The notes under the pieces are model-generated. The model saw only the letters and a program-made list of their open reading frames with translations. It was not told the DNA's origin and did not search any database. Positions 1 through 8,440 of a stretch of 64,000 nucleotides of DNA are shown here, piece by piece (the stretch's first letter is position 1; each line of letters begins with the position of its first letter). Source of the stretch: Lunularia cruciata (Eukaryota; Streptophyta; Marchantiopsida; Lunulariales; Lunulariaceae); NCBI GenBank assembly GCA_948567375.1, contig OX419762.1, forward strand, positions 27,048,608 to 27,112,607, given 5' to 3'. The position numbers were made by a program, and so were the translations under genes.

Positions 1-557
1 TGCCTTTGGGTGATCTCAAGAGGTAATGCATGATCAATCAAAGCCTTGTCACACAAGACCTGAAACTCCCCCAAGAACTCTGTACCCTGATCAGTCAAAA
101 CCTCAACTGGTGCACCAAAATGACTAAGAACCCGATCTAGGAACAAATAAGCTGTCCCTTCATTGGACTTGTCAGGAAGTGCCACAAGCTCAATCTACTT
201 AGAGAAGTGCTCCACCATCACCAAAACATACCAATGATGTCTCACAATCAATGGTAAAGGTCCAACAAAGTCCAAACTCCAACGGTAACCCAACCCCATG
301 ATAGGTAATGGATGTAATTGTGGTATAAGAGCATTACATGATGCTCTAACTTGGTCACAAACCACACACCTGGCAACAAATTGTTGTACCTTGGTTTGCA
401 TTTTGTGTCACCAATAATGACTCTAGAGTAAGCTATAGATACACTTTACTCCAAAATGTCCTAGCTCCTTGTGAGCATGATGGACCAACTGTGGTCTCTA
501 AGATGGAAGTGGTACTACTTGCACTCTACCATCCTCCTATACATGCAAAAGGTGTCT
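1..557 (-). pseudogene. Integrase fragment of Ty3/gypsy element D
   Basis: Minus-strand integrase of the element that also supplies 12818-16982; element A has split it. Reading right to left, the zinc-binding HHCC region (residues VHHAHKELGHFG, later CVVCDQ) lies at about 520-340. It is followed by the start of the catalytic core, YRWSLDFVGPLPL, with the first catalytic Asp, and by LTDQGTEFLG near 70-100, which carries the second Asp. Integrase inserts the cDNA copy into nuclear DNA. Several in-frame stops (for example after EHFSK near 198, and in the HHCC region) show that it is dead. The rest of the gene lies beyond position 1. The family call is firm because the motifs are collinear with Ty3/gypsy integrases; the link to D rests on strand, order and the break at A. 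Confidence 0.75.
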
Positions 558-1040
558 TGTGAGCCAACCTGTCTCTCACTCAGGATGAACCTCTGATGGC
601 TATTATGGTAGTGCACCATGGACTAAGAAGGCAAGGAACCCCAACTCCATCATACTCCTCCAAGGCTAACACTCCAAGACTCACGACATTGCTCACTAGC
701 AAACTCAATGTAGTTGCAAATGACAAGATGATGAGTACTTCCTCACCCCTTGTTTATATACTTGTGAAATAGTTACGTACTAAAGTTACTAATTACTACA
801 ATAACTCAAGTTACTAGACTAAAAGTCAAGTAAAGACAAAAAGTAGAAAGGAATATCCATTCACATGGGAATATTCCACTAGCATGTGATCTTATCTTGA
901 CCCAACCACTAAGTCAAGGATTCCTTCACATGGGCTATCCTTGGACTATAGAAGAATCCAAAACAAAAAGGTTTGCAGGCCATAAAGTTTTCAACTCTTA
1001 CCTCAAAGCCAAACACCTAAGAATAATACCAAGTCAACAC
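558..1040 (-). repeat. 3' LTR of element A, distal part
   Basis: This matches 12127-12610 of the 5' LTR almost base for base, with scattered substitutions and a short deletion near 708. It stops at 1040 within the sequence AAGTCAACAC; the LTR resumes at 5603 after the B insertion. A TATA-like TATATAAA lies on the minus strand at 752-759, at the place expected for the U3 promoter. The minus-strand end GGCTCACA is at 558-565. Confidence 0.9.
1036..1040. repeat. Target-site duplication of element B (left copy)
   Basis: AACAC at 1036-1040 is repeated at 5603-5607. Removing B and one copy restores the uninterrupted LTR order seen in the other LTR of A at 12611-12630. The 5-bp length is standard for Ty3/gypsy integration. 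Confidence 0.9.
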
Positions 1041-1110
1041 TATAACAATATGGAGTTTAGCGACAAAGTTAGTCGGGCTTACAAAGTAGCACATTAGATA
1101 AATTAGCCTA

Positions 1111-1328
1111 GAATATTCTGGAAGTATCTAGGAAGCTTCTTGGGAAGCTTCCCGGCTAGCTTAGCTTGCACCTCAAGTAAGTAGCTTCTAGAAGGAAGCT
1201 TCTAGAAGCTTCCAACTAGCTTAGCTTGCATGCCAAGTAGGCCGCTTCTAGAAGAAAGCTTCTTGAGAAGTTTCTTAGTTAACTTGGCTTGCACTCTAAG
1301 AAAGAGGAAGCTTCTTGAGAAGCTTCTC
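1111..1328 (+). promoter_or_regulatory. Heat-shock-element array in the LTR of B
   Basis: The array contains repeated nGAAnnTTCn units, the binding site of heat-shock factor trimers. A three-unit site GAAtaTTCtgGAA lies at 1111-1123. Pairs GAAgcTTC at 1132-1139 and 1144-1151 are four bases apart. A perfect four-unit site GAAgcTTCtaGAAgcTTC is at 1195-1212, and further pairs lie at 1246-1276 and about 1309-1328. The array ends about 20 bp before the TATA box. The same arrangement occurs in the LTRs of F and G. Function is inferred from the consensus; heat induction has not been shown. Confidence 0.6.
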
Positions 1329-1347
1329 AAGGACCTTGTTCTCTACC

Positions 1348-1355
1348 TATAAATA
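1348..1355 (+). promoter_or_regulatory. TATA box of the B LTR
   Basis: TATAAATA lies just downstream of the GAA/TTC array; the 3' LTR has the same motif at 5490-5497. The spacing to the LTR end and primer site fits a retrotransposon U3/R boundary. Confidence 0.65.
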
Positions 1356-1460
1356 CCAAAGCCAAGGCTCATGCTAGGCATCCAAAGTTTTCCCTCATTC
1401 AAGTGTCCCAATGTGAGTTTCCATTCTCCTATTTCTCTCCTTGGATTCGGTCTTTTACAT

Positions 1461-1472
1461 TGGTATCAGAGC
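1461..1472 (+). promoter_or_regulatory. Primer-binding site of B (initiator tRNA-Met)
   Basis: TGGTATCAGAGC is complementary to the 3' end of plant initiator tRNA-Met and begins one base after the 5' LTR. This primes minus-strand cDNA synthesis. The same site is present on the minus strand in F (degenerate) and G (perfect). Confidence 0.9.
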
Positions 1473-1730
1473 AGGAATGGGATCAATGGAATTTATGGAC
1501 CACCAAATCCACTTCCACCAAACCATTGGGATTTTTGGGTCCAAATACTACCAAAGCATTGTTTCACACAATTCATCACCTCGCACTTTGGACAAGATTT
1601 TTTGCATATGATCACCATATTTGAGGAACCCTTGGTGCTTTCGGTTGTAACTTATGGAGAACGGTGGACATGCTGTTTCTATGTGTTAATAAATTAGATA
1701 GATTGGGAGTGGTGTGATAGAAGAGCAACC

Positions 1731-2400
1731 ATGGTGGCAATACCTGATGTTATCCTTGCTATGCAACAAAAAATTGAGCACCTTACTCGACTATTGGAGA
1801 ACAAGATCTTTGATGACAAGAGTAGGTGGAGAGAGTACCAATTGGAGAAGGAGAAGATCGGATCAGATTCCCTAAACCCAAGGTATTTGAAGGCAAGAAT
1901 CTCCTGGGTGCAGTGGAGAATTTTGTGTTTGATTGTGAACGTTATTTTGAAGCTACCAATCTACAAGACGGCGAAAACATATTCTCTTGACTTCTAGCCA
2001 ATTGGATGGAGTAGCAAAGCTATGGTGGAGATTTCGAGTGGAGCAAGCCAAATGACAAATGGTTGCACCAATCTTGACATGGGCAGAATTCAAGAGTGCA
2101 ATAATTAGTTGGTTCCAAGCTATAAATGCCACATGAGCTGCATGGGATAAGTTGGCAGAGTTGAAACAAATTAGCTCTGTAAGAATTTACATCACGTAGT
2201 TCCAAAACACCATCATGCAAATTCTAGATGTATTGAAGGTGAAGCTTTGGATCAATTCATGAGAGGCTTGAAGGCGAGAAACAAATTAGAGGTAACCATA
2301 CAAGAGCCACAACACTTAGAGGAAGCCATGCGGTTGGCCAAATGTTTTGATTCCTTAGTGGCAACAACTTGGTCTTGACCTTGACCTCCACAAAGCCTAC
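1731..2400 (+). pseudogene. gag remnant of element B
   Basis: The frame opens with MVAIPDVILAMQQKIEHLTRLL and continues, through stops and shifts, into a typical retrotransposon gag segment: VAKLWWRFRVEQ, WAEFKSAI, then LDQFMRGLK-like residues and an LEEAMRLAKCFD tail. Gag forms the virus-like particle in the cytoplasm. The CCHC zinc knuckle expected downstream (present in F and G) is not recognisable, because the region 2400-2700 is rearranged. Multiple stops (for example at 1995-1997) make it nonfunctional. Confidence 0.65.
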
Positions 2401-2516
2401 CAATACACTACACACAAGTAGGGAGCCAGCACCAATGGAGCTTGATGCAATTCAATGAAGACCGCTTGGCATGGCAGATAGGGAGAAACTATGACAAAAT
2501 GCAACCTATGCAAGTT

Positions 2517-2700
2517 TGCTCCCTAATCAAGCTCCTAGTAGGGAGCTTGATTAGGGAGCAAACTTAGGATGGGAAACCATGCTAGGGATTGAAGGCTCAA
2601 CCTATGCAAGCTCCCAGTAGGGAGCTTGATTAGGGAGCAAACTTAGGATGGGAAACCCTGCTAGGGATTGAAGGCTCGACCTATGCAAGTTTGCTTCACT
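2517..2700 (+). repeat. Perfect palindrome and 79-bp tandem duplication in B
   Basis: A 19-bp perfect inverted repeat (2517-2535 with 2542-2560) is separated by 6 bp. A direct repeat of period 79 bp (about 2537-2615 and 2616-2694) starts within it. Each unit includes the start of the protease region, the codons for EGSTYAS found in F and G. The rearrangement lies where the gag zinc knuckle should be. Confidence 0.8.
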
Positions 2701-3665
2701 TTCAAGGTATGATATCTAATTGAGATTGTAGGATTTTGGTTGATTATGGAAGTTCATAGAATTGCATGTTTATGAAAGTGGAGAGTTCTACCTTTTGGAC
2801 TCACTAATGCTCATGCAGTCTTCATGGATCAGATGCATCAGGTGTTGGATGGACTATTGGATTGGTCCATGGTGGTGTTCTTGGATGATATCTTAATTTA
2901 TAGTAAGACATAGGCAAAACACGTGAATCATGTGCAAGAAGTCCTAAGACGACTACGACAATGGAAATTTTATTGCAAGAAGTCAAAGTGTGCCTTTTGG
3001 CAGAAGGAGGTTACCTTCTTGGGTCATAAGATCTCATCAGAGGGGATCAAGATGGAAGAAGAGAAGATCAAGGCCATTATTGATTGGCCTACCCCAAAGG
3101 ATGCTACAAAAGTATGGGCATTCAATGGATTGGCCTATTTTTTCCGATGGTTCATCCATTATTATGCTCATGTGGCTACACCTCTAATTGACCTCTTGGG
3201 AAAGAACTCAAGCTTCCAGTGGACCACCAAGCATGAAAAAGCATTCCAGAAGTTAAAGCATATGGTGTCTTCAAGACCCATTCTTCAACCATATGATCCT
3301 CAACTACCCTATGATGTTTCTAACTTTGCAATTGAAGCCGTGCTGCAACAAAAATTCCCAGATAGACTCCATCCCATTGCCTTTATGTCTAGCCAACTCA
3401 ATACAACTAAACAAAACTACTCTGCTTGAGATTGGAAACAACTTGCAATGGTGTACGCCACCAAAGTATGGAGGCATTACCTCTTGGGGAAACAAGTGAT
3501 CATGCAAACTGATCACAAACCATTGTTGCAGACTTTACACTTGGAACACATCAAGAGTTGACATCATCGATGGGAGGAACAACTCCAATTGTATGACATC
3601 AAACTTGAGTACAAACTAAGTCGGTTCCATGTCATCCCTGAAGCTATCACGACAACTTGATTTGA
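2690..3665 (+). pseudogene. Protease-RT-RNase H remnant of element B
   Basis: A few protease residues (STYASLLHFQG, then LVDYGSS with the active-site Asp region) run directly into mid-RT near 2765, so the second half of protease and the RT fingers are missing. RT palm motifs follow: [15 protein letters not shown], then the catalytic box [11 protein letters not shown] at about 2874-2905, intact. The thumb follows in the 168-aa open frame 2923-3429: WKFYCKKSKCAFW, VTFLGHKISSEGI. The RNase H start FAIEAVLQQ and YSA lies near 3330-3430. A TGA at 3427-3429 and later stops break RNase H. The protein would make double-stranded cDNA from element RNA. Confidence 0.85.
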
Positions 3666-3689
3666 AGTCTCTTCCTCTCATCACAATTG

Positions 3690-4960
3690 CAATTTCAACG
3701 GTGTCAATTGACTCCAAGGTCCAAAATGAGTTTCAATCAGCTCTACACCAAGATCCCTTCTTCCAAATGGTACAAGATCACCTTACGGCATGCAATAAGG
3801 AGTACAACACCTTCTCCATCAAGGAAGGCCTTTTATTCCATGAGGACCGGATCTATGTTCCAGCTAAAGGTGATCTTCAACTTGTGCGCCTTCAAGAAGC
3901 CCATGATTTACCCGTTGCAGGTCATATGGGTGTGGACAAGACCTTGCATACCCTCCAATGTCAATGGTGGTGGCCCAACATGACATGAGATGTTTGAGAT
4001 TTTTTCCAATCATGTGAGAGCGGCCAACGTAACAAGACCAGCAACCAAAAGCCGAGTGGACTCCTTCAACCACTCGCTGTTCCATCTGCTTGCTGGGAGC
4101 ATGTGAGCTTGGATCTCATCACATCCTTGCCAAAGACAAAATAAGGACACATCGCAATCGTGGTGTTTGTGGATAAGCTAAGTAAGCAAATCCACTTGGC
4201 ACCAACTTGTGATACTATGGATGCTCCAACTTTAGTGCAAATCTACTTCAACAATGTCTTCAAGCATCATGGGATGCCACATGTACTCATCTCCGACCGT
4301 GATCCTTGATTTACCAAGAAGTTTTGGCAAGCACTCTTCCAGATACTCGGCACCAAGCTTGCTTTATCCACGGCCTATCATTCTTAAACTGATAGACAAA
4401 CCATACATGCAAATTGTACATTGGAGGATATGTTGTGTGCCTTTGTCAATGTCCACCATACCAATTGGGACGAATGTCTTGCAGCTGCTGAATTTGCCTA
4501 CAACAATTCCAAACAGGCAAGCATCAGATTTTCTCTTTTCTTTCTCAATTTTGGCCAAGATCCGCTTGTTCCAGATTCTCTTCTTGCTCCACCTCCATCT
4601 CAGGTTCCTCATACTTCCACATTCTTGACGACTATATCCCAATCTCTCCAACAAGCTAAGTCTCACCTCCTTGTTGCTTAGAATCGCCAAAAAACAATAT
4701 GCGGACCACCATCGTCGTGATCTCACCTTTGAAGTTGGTGATAAAGTTATGTTATCCTCTAGTAACTTCCCTCTCCCACTTGATACCCAAGTTTGTAAAC
4801 TTACATCTAATTGGATAAGACACTTTGATCTCACCCAAATTGTCTCTCCTGTTGCTTATCGACTTGCCTTGCCTTGTCACATGCATATCCATCTTGTCTT
4901 TCATGTTTCTAAGTTGAAACCCTTTGTTCCTAACCCCTCTTCCTTTTTGTCTTGAGTCCA
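3690..4960 (+). pseudogene. Integrase remnant of element B
   Basis: The zinc-binding start (HDLPVAGHMGVDKTLHTLQ, WWWPNMT) is at 3900-3987. The core follows, with WEHVSLDLITSLP at about 4095-4130 (first Asp), VFVDKLSKQIHLAP near 4165, and ISDRDP near 4290 (second Asp), then a stop. Downstream frames read FAYNNSKQ, then GDKVMLSSSNFPLP and YRLALPCHMHIHLVFHVSKLKPF, the GPF/Y-type tail of chromovirus integrase. Stops at 3986, 4138, 4308 and 4385 and frame changes show decay. Confidence 0.85.
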
Positions 4961-5282
4961 ACCTCCCCCTCTTCCTGTCCCTATCAATGATCATGATTGT
5001 ATCCTTGCGCGTCGCCATATTCAATGAGACCGTCGCCAACATACAAAGTACAAGGTCCTTTGGAAAGGGTATCCCTTTCATGATGCCACATAGGAACCTC
5101 TTTCTCACCTCCAAAATGCATAGACAGCCATCCATGACTTTGAAGCACCACTGGCGATGAGGACGTCACCAACTAGCGGCAGGAGAATATGTAACAATAT
5201 GGAGTTTAGCGATGAAGTTAGTCGGGCTTACAAAGTAGCACATAAGACAAATTAGCCTAGAATATTCCAGAAGTATCTAGGA
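4961..5282 (+). pseudogene. Chromodomain at the end of B pol
   Basis: After the integrase tail, the frame reads ILARRHIQ, TKYKVLWKGYP, ATEPLSHLQNA and DFE-like residues, the pattern of an integrase-linked chromodomain (aromatic cage and WEP-type box, here damaged by stops). Chromodomains of chromoviruses direct insertion toward modified chromatin. The frame does not end before the LTR: it continues through the purine tract (SGRRICNNMEFSDEV) and stops inside the 3' LTR near 5250. G shows the same overlap. Confidence 0.75.
5174..5189 (+). promoter_or_regulatory. Polypurine tract of B
   Basis: AGCGGCAGGAGAATA immediately precedes the 3' LTR start at 5190, in the position of the plus-strand primer. 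The equivalent in F and G is the complement of a TTCTCCC run beside their 3' LTRs. Confidence 0.7.
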
Positions 5283-5602
5283 AGCTTCTTGGGAAGCTTC
5301 TTGGCTAGCTTAGCTTGCACTTCAAGTAAGTAGCTTCTAGAAGCTTCCAACTAGCTTAGCTTGCACGCCAAGAAGGCCGCTTCTAGAAGGAAGCTTCTTG
5401 AGAAGCTTCTTAGTTAACTTGGCTTGCACTCTAAGAAAGCGGCTTGAGGAAGCTTCTTAAAAAGCTTCTCAAGTGCCTTGTTTGCTACCTATAAATACCA
5501 AAGCCAAGGCTCATGCTAGGCATCCGGAGTTTTCTCCTCATTCAAATGTCCCAATGTGAGTTTCCATTCTCCTATTTTTCTTCTCAGATTCAGTCTTTTA
5601 CA
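5190..5602 (+). repeat. 3' LTR of element B
   Basis: 413 bp, TGTAACAATATGG to TCTTTTACA. It is similar to the 5' LTR with scattered differences and one missing GAA/TTC unit: TTCtaGAAgcTTC at 5335-5347 lacks the first GAA. TATA box at 5490-5497. Confidence 0.92.
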
Positions 5603-5806
5603 AACACACTAGAATCCAAAATAGTGGTGCTCATCTTTTCTACTTCCTCTTAAGTAAGGTCCCCTCTATCTTAGCTATGACTAACTTTAGCTAATCATGA
5701 CTAATGTAGAACCATCCTTTATCTCTATATAAATAATATCTCTCAAGTACTTGTAATACCAAGCTAAATATCAAAATACCACACACCTGCACAAATGGGT
5801 GTTACA
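5603..5806 (-). repeat. 3' LTR of element A, proximal part
   Basis: This continues the LTR broken at 1040 and begins with the second AACAC duplication. It ends at 5806 where the minus-strand LTR starts TGTAACACCC. The adjacent minus-strand polypurine tract, TCCGGGGGTAAA, is at 5807-5818. Confidence 0.9.
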
Positions 5807-5849
5807 TTTACCCCCGGACTAAGTTTTCACTTTGTCCTCAAAGTGAAGG

Positions 5850-6900
5850 TCTCTCTACCTTCTATGATATATCTTCAACTTATCATGGTTAATCCTATCA
5901 AAGTGTCTTCCTCCTAAATCCTTGAGATCATAGGTGTAATTGCCCCACACTTTCTCCACTATGAAAGGTCCAAAGTACTTAGGCAAAAACTTCTTTTGCA
6001 CTCTCTTGAATCAAATGAATCAAACAACATTACCCAATCACCTTCTTTGAAAGGCTCCACCTTCTTCTTGCCTTGCTTCTTGTCATAGCTCTCCTTTTTT
6101 TTCCTTTGAGCTTGATCCACTTGAACCATAACAACTACTCTTGCCTCTTCCAACTCCATGAGTTGTTCCTTCCTTGACTTCTTTGCATCACCTCCTTGTG
6201 CTTTCTTCAATCTCCTATGAATGCTTTGGAAGGTAGGAAGATCAAAGTGAATAGGTAAGGTAGACTCAACACCATATACCAATTGAAATGGAGAATATCC
6301 GGTGGAAGTCTTCATGGTTGTCCTATACTCCCACAAAACCGCATAAATCCTCTTGTCCTAATGATGTTTAGCACCCTCCATTTTTGCATCTTTGGCCAAC
6401 ATCATGCACAAGGTCTGATTGGTTCTCTCTGCCAAGCCATTGGAATTTGGCTTATAGGATGTAGTTACTCTATGTGTGATAGAGAAATGTCGTAGCATGG
6501 CTGTAGTGATGCTTCATATAAACTATTCTCCTCTATCAAAAACCAACTCCAAAGGGCATCCAAACCTAGTGATAATGAGTTCATAAAGAAATCTACCCAC
6601 TTCATCTTCATTCTTGTCCCTCAATGGTCTAGCCTCAACCCCCTTGGTAAGGTAATCAGTAACTACCACAATGTACCGATTGTTCCTTGGGGTTCTATTG
6701 AGAGGACCTACAAAATCAATTCCCCACTTCTCAAAAGGTCTTAGCAATGGAATTGATCTAAGTGGTGGAGTGGATTTAGACTTTCTAGCAAAATCTTGAC
6801 AAACATAACAAGTTTTGCAATAATCAAGAAAATCCTTGAAAATCCCTCTCCAATGGTAACCTGCATCTAGAATCTTGAAAGCAGTCACCTTTCCTCCAAA
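5850..6900 (-). pseudogene. Integrase of element A
   Basis: In minus-strand order, CKTCYVCQDFARKS (zinc site) and WGIDFVGPLNRTPRNN (first Asp) are followed by VVVTDYLTKGVEARPL and FGCPLELVFDRGE (second Asp), all in an open frame 6523-6888. A break follows. A second frame 5959-6336 has MWEYRTTMKTSTGYSPFQLVYG and a lysine-rich tail (KKQGKKKVEPFKEGDWVMLF). By comparison with C, pol ends near 5853 just before the purine tract. No chromodomain is present. The Trp before the second segment of the core is changed to Gly, and the catalytic Glu segment lies in the frame break. Confidence 0.85.
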
Positions 6901-6904
6901 GTGT

Positions 6905-7620
6905 CATCCACACACTAAACCTTCATGAAACTGCTTTTAAGTAGGATAGACTCTTCCTTACCCACTGCTCTTTGAAGTAGACCATCTGCTCCTTGGTGAA
7001 AAAGAATATCCCCCACCATTATGTTAGGTCTAGATCTTGTTGCAAGTGCCTTCCTCTCCCTAGCATGCATCCCTCTTGCATAGTTATCTCTTGTCACAAA
7101 ATCCACAATCTCCTTGTACTCCATTGCAACCTCTTGAGTGACTGAGATTGTCATGAGCTTCTCATCCAAGAAGGAATCATCCACTGGCTCATCTCCATCA
7201 TGATCATAGGCTCTAGATAACAAATCAGCATTTGCATGTTTCTTTCTTGGCCTATCCTCAATGGTGTAATCATACTCAGACAAGAGTATCATCCACCTTG
7301 CTAGTCTCTCTTCAACATTAGGCTTGTTGAAGATGTACTTCAAAGCCTTGTGATCCGTGACAATGGTGGCTTTCCTTCCAATCAAGTAGTGTCTAAACTT
7401 CTTGAGACCAAAGATCATTGCCAACCCTTCTCTCTCCGTGACAGAGTAGTTCTTTTCTGCTGAAACCATCTGCCAACTAGCATAAGCTATTGGATGATCA
7501 TGCCCATCTTGGTCTAACTGAGTAAGAGTGCATCCTATAGCTACATTAGAAGCATTAGTGTAGAGGATGAAAGGCTTACTCTAATCAGGTTTAGCAAGAA
7601 TTGGAGCTACAACAAGGGAT
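6905..7620 (-). pseudogene. RNase H of element A
   Basis: The open frame 6915-7469 (184 aa) begins MVSAEKNYSVTEREGLAMIFGLKKFRHYL and contains TIVTDHKALKYIF (catalytic Asp region) and the connection to integrase (HANADLLSRAYDHDG, ILFHQGADGLLQRAVGKEES). Upstream codons (LYTNASNVAIGCTLTQLDQDG) lie at 7500-7570. RNase H removes the RNA strand during reverse transcription. The sister frame in C is 58405 onward. Confidence 0.85.
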
Positions 7621-7629
7621 TGCTTGAGC

Positions 7630-8440
7630 TCCTCAAAAGCTTTGAGAGCCTCCTTGTCCTCCAAAACCACCATGTAATCTACACCCTTCTTTAATGTAAA
7701 TGGTCAATGCATAAGCCTTGTTGGAAAATGAGAAGATGAACCTCCTAGAGTAACCAACCATCCCCAAGAATTGGTGTAACTTTGTCAAGCTTGAAGGGAA
7801 TGGAAGGTCTAAGATTTTCCTCACCTTCTCAAGATTTAGGATCTAAGATTTCCTCACATGCTATTCCATCCTTGGAGATGATGTGCCCCAAAAGTAGACT
7901 TTCTTCACATCCTAAAATGCATTTCTCTAGGTTGAGTGATGCATTTGCCTCATCCAAGCATTGCAAGACATTGATTAGGTGCTCAAAGTGCTCCTCCTTG
8001 CTCCCCTAGACACAAAATTCATCAATGAAGTCTCTCACAAATTCCCAATGAAAGGTTCAAATACCTTGTTCATGAACCGTTGGAATGCGGCTGGAGCATT
8101 GCAAAGCCCAAAATGCATGACCTTGAAAGTGTAAGTTCTCCAAGGTATGGTGAACATGGTGAGTTGTTGATGCTCTGGTGCAATCTTCATTTGGTTATAT
8201 CCACTATAACCATCTCCAAAATTGTACCTCTCATGACCTGCCACCTCCTCCAAGATCTCATCAATGAATGGCAATGGGTAGTAGTCCTTCTTGGTAATAA
8301 CATTGAGCTTCTTGTAATCCACACATACTTAAAGCTTACCATTCTTTTTCTTCACAATGATAATTAGAGATACTCATTCTAAATTCTCTACCTCCAAGAT
8401 AAATCTAGCCTCCTTGAGCTTATCAATCTCCTCCTTCACA
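7630..8440 (-). pseudogene. Reverse transcriptase of element A
   Basis: MDYKKLNVITKKDYYPLPFIDEILEEVAG and YNQMKIAPEHQQ to FGLCNAPAAFQRFMNKVF occupy 8035-8322. The catalytic box region VRDFIDEF (second Asp of the DD pair is Glu) follows near 8030. A shift is then needed to reach the thumb (RKILDLPFPSSLTKLHQFLGMVGY, 7633-7824). The same Asp-to-Glu reading in C suggests either a variant catalytic box or a shared inactivated ancestor. Confidence 0.85.

Larger units (their letters stand above)
1041..1459 (+). repeat. 5' LTR of element B
   Basis: 419 bp, from TATAACAATATGG to TCTTTTACA. It is matched by the 3' LTR at 5190-5602 and, in reverse, by the LTRs of F and G. It holds an array of inverted GAA/TTC units (1111-1328) and a TATA box (TATAAATA, 1348-1355), so U3 covers most of the LTR and transcription should start near 1380. 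Confidence 0.92.
1041..5602 (+). mobile_element. Element B: chromovirus (Ty3/gypsy) inserted in the 3' LTR of A
   Basis: A 4.56 kb LTR element flanked by a perfect AACAC duplication. LTRs are 1041-1459 and 5190-5602; the 5' LTR has lost its initial TG (now TA). The primer site TGGTATCAGAGC directly follows the 5' LTR and a purine-rich tract precedes the 3' LTR. Coding order is gag, protease remnant, RT, RNase H, integrase, chromodomain. It is shorter than its relatives F (5.7 kb) and G because the region between the protease active site and the middle of RT is deleted near 2765. The small size and short LTRs resemble Reina-type chromoviruses, but the clade assignment is only inference. Confidence 0.92.

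Noticed and set aside
897-1097. Open frame of 66 aa starting MTQPLSQGF, also at 12475-12705
   Set aside because: It lies in the LTR of A, has different ends in the two LTRs, and crosses the insertion point of B at 1040; chance frame.
1132-1151. HindIII-type AAGCTT palindromes in the LTRs as a cloning or assembly artefact
   Set aside because: They occur in six LTRs at homologous positions with natural divergence, within a larger GAA/TTC pattern.
4364-4834. 156-aa minus-strand frame
   Set aside because: Antisense shadow of the B integrase; similar antisense frames appear over F and G at the same place.
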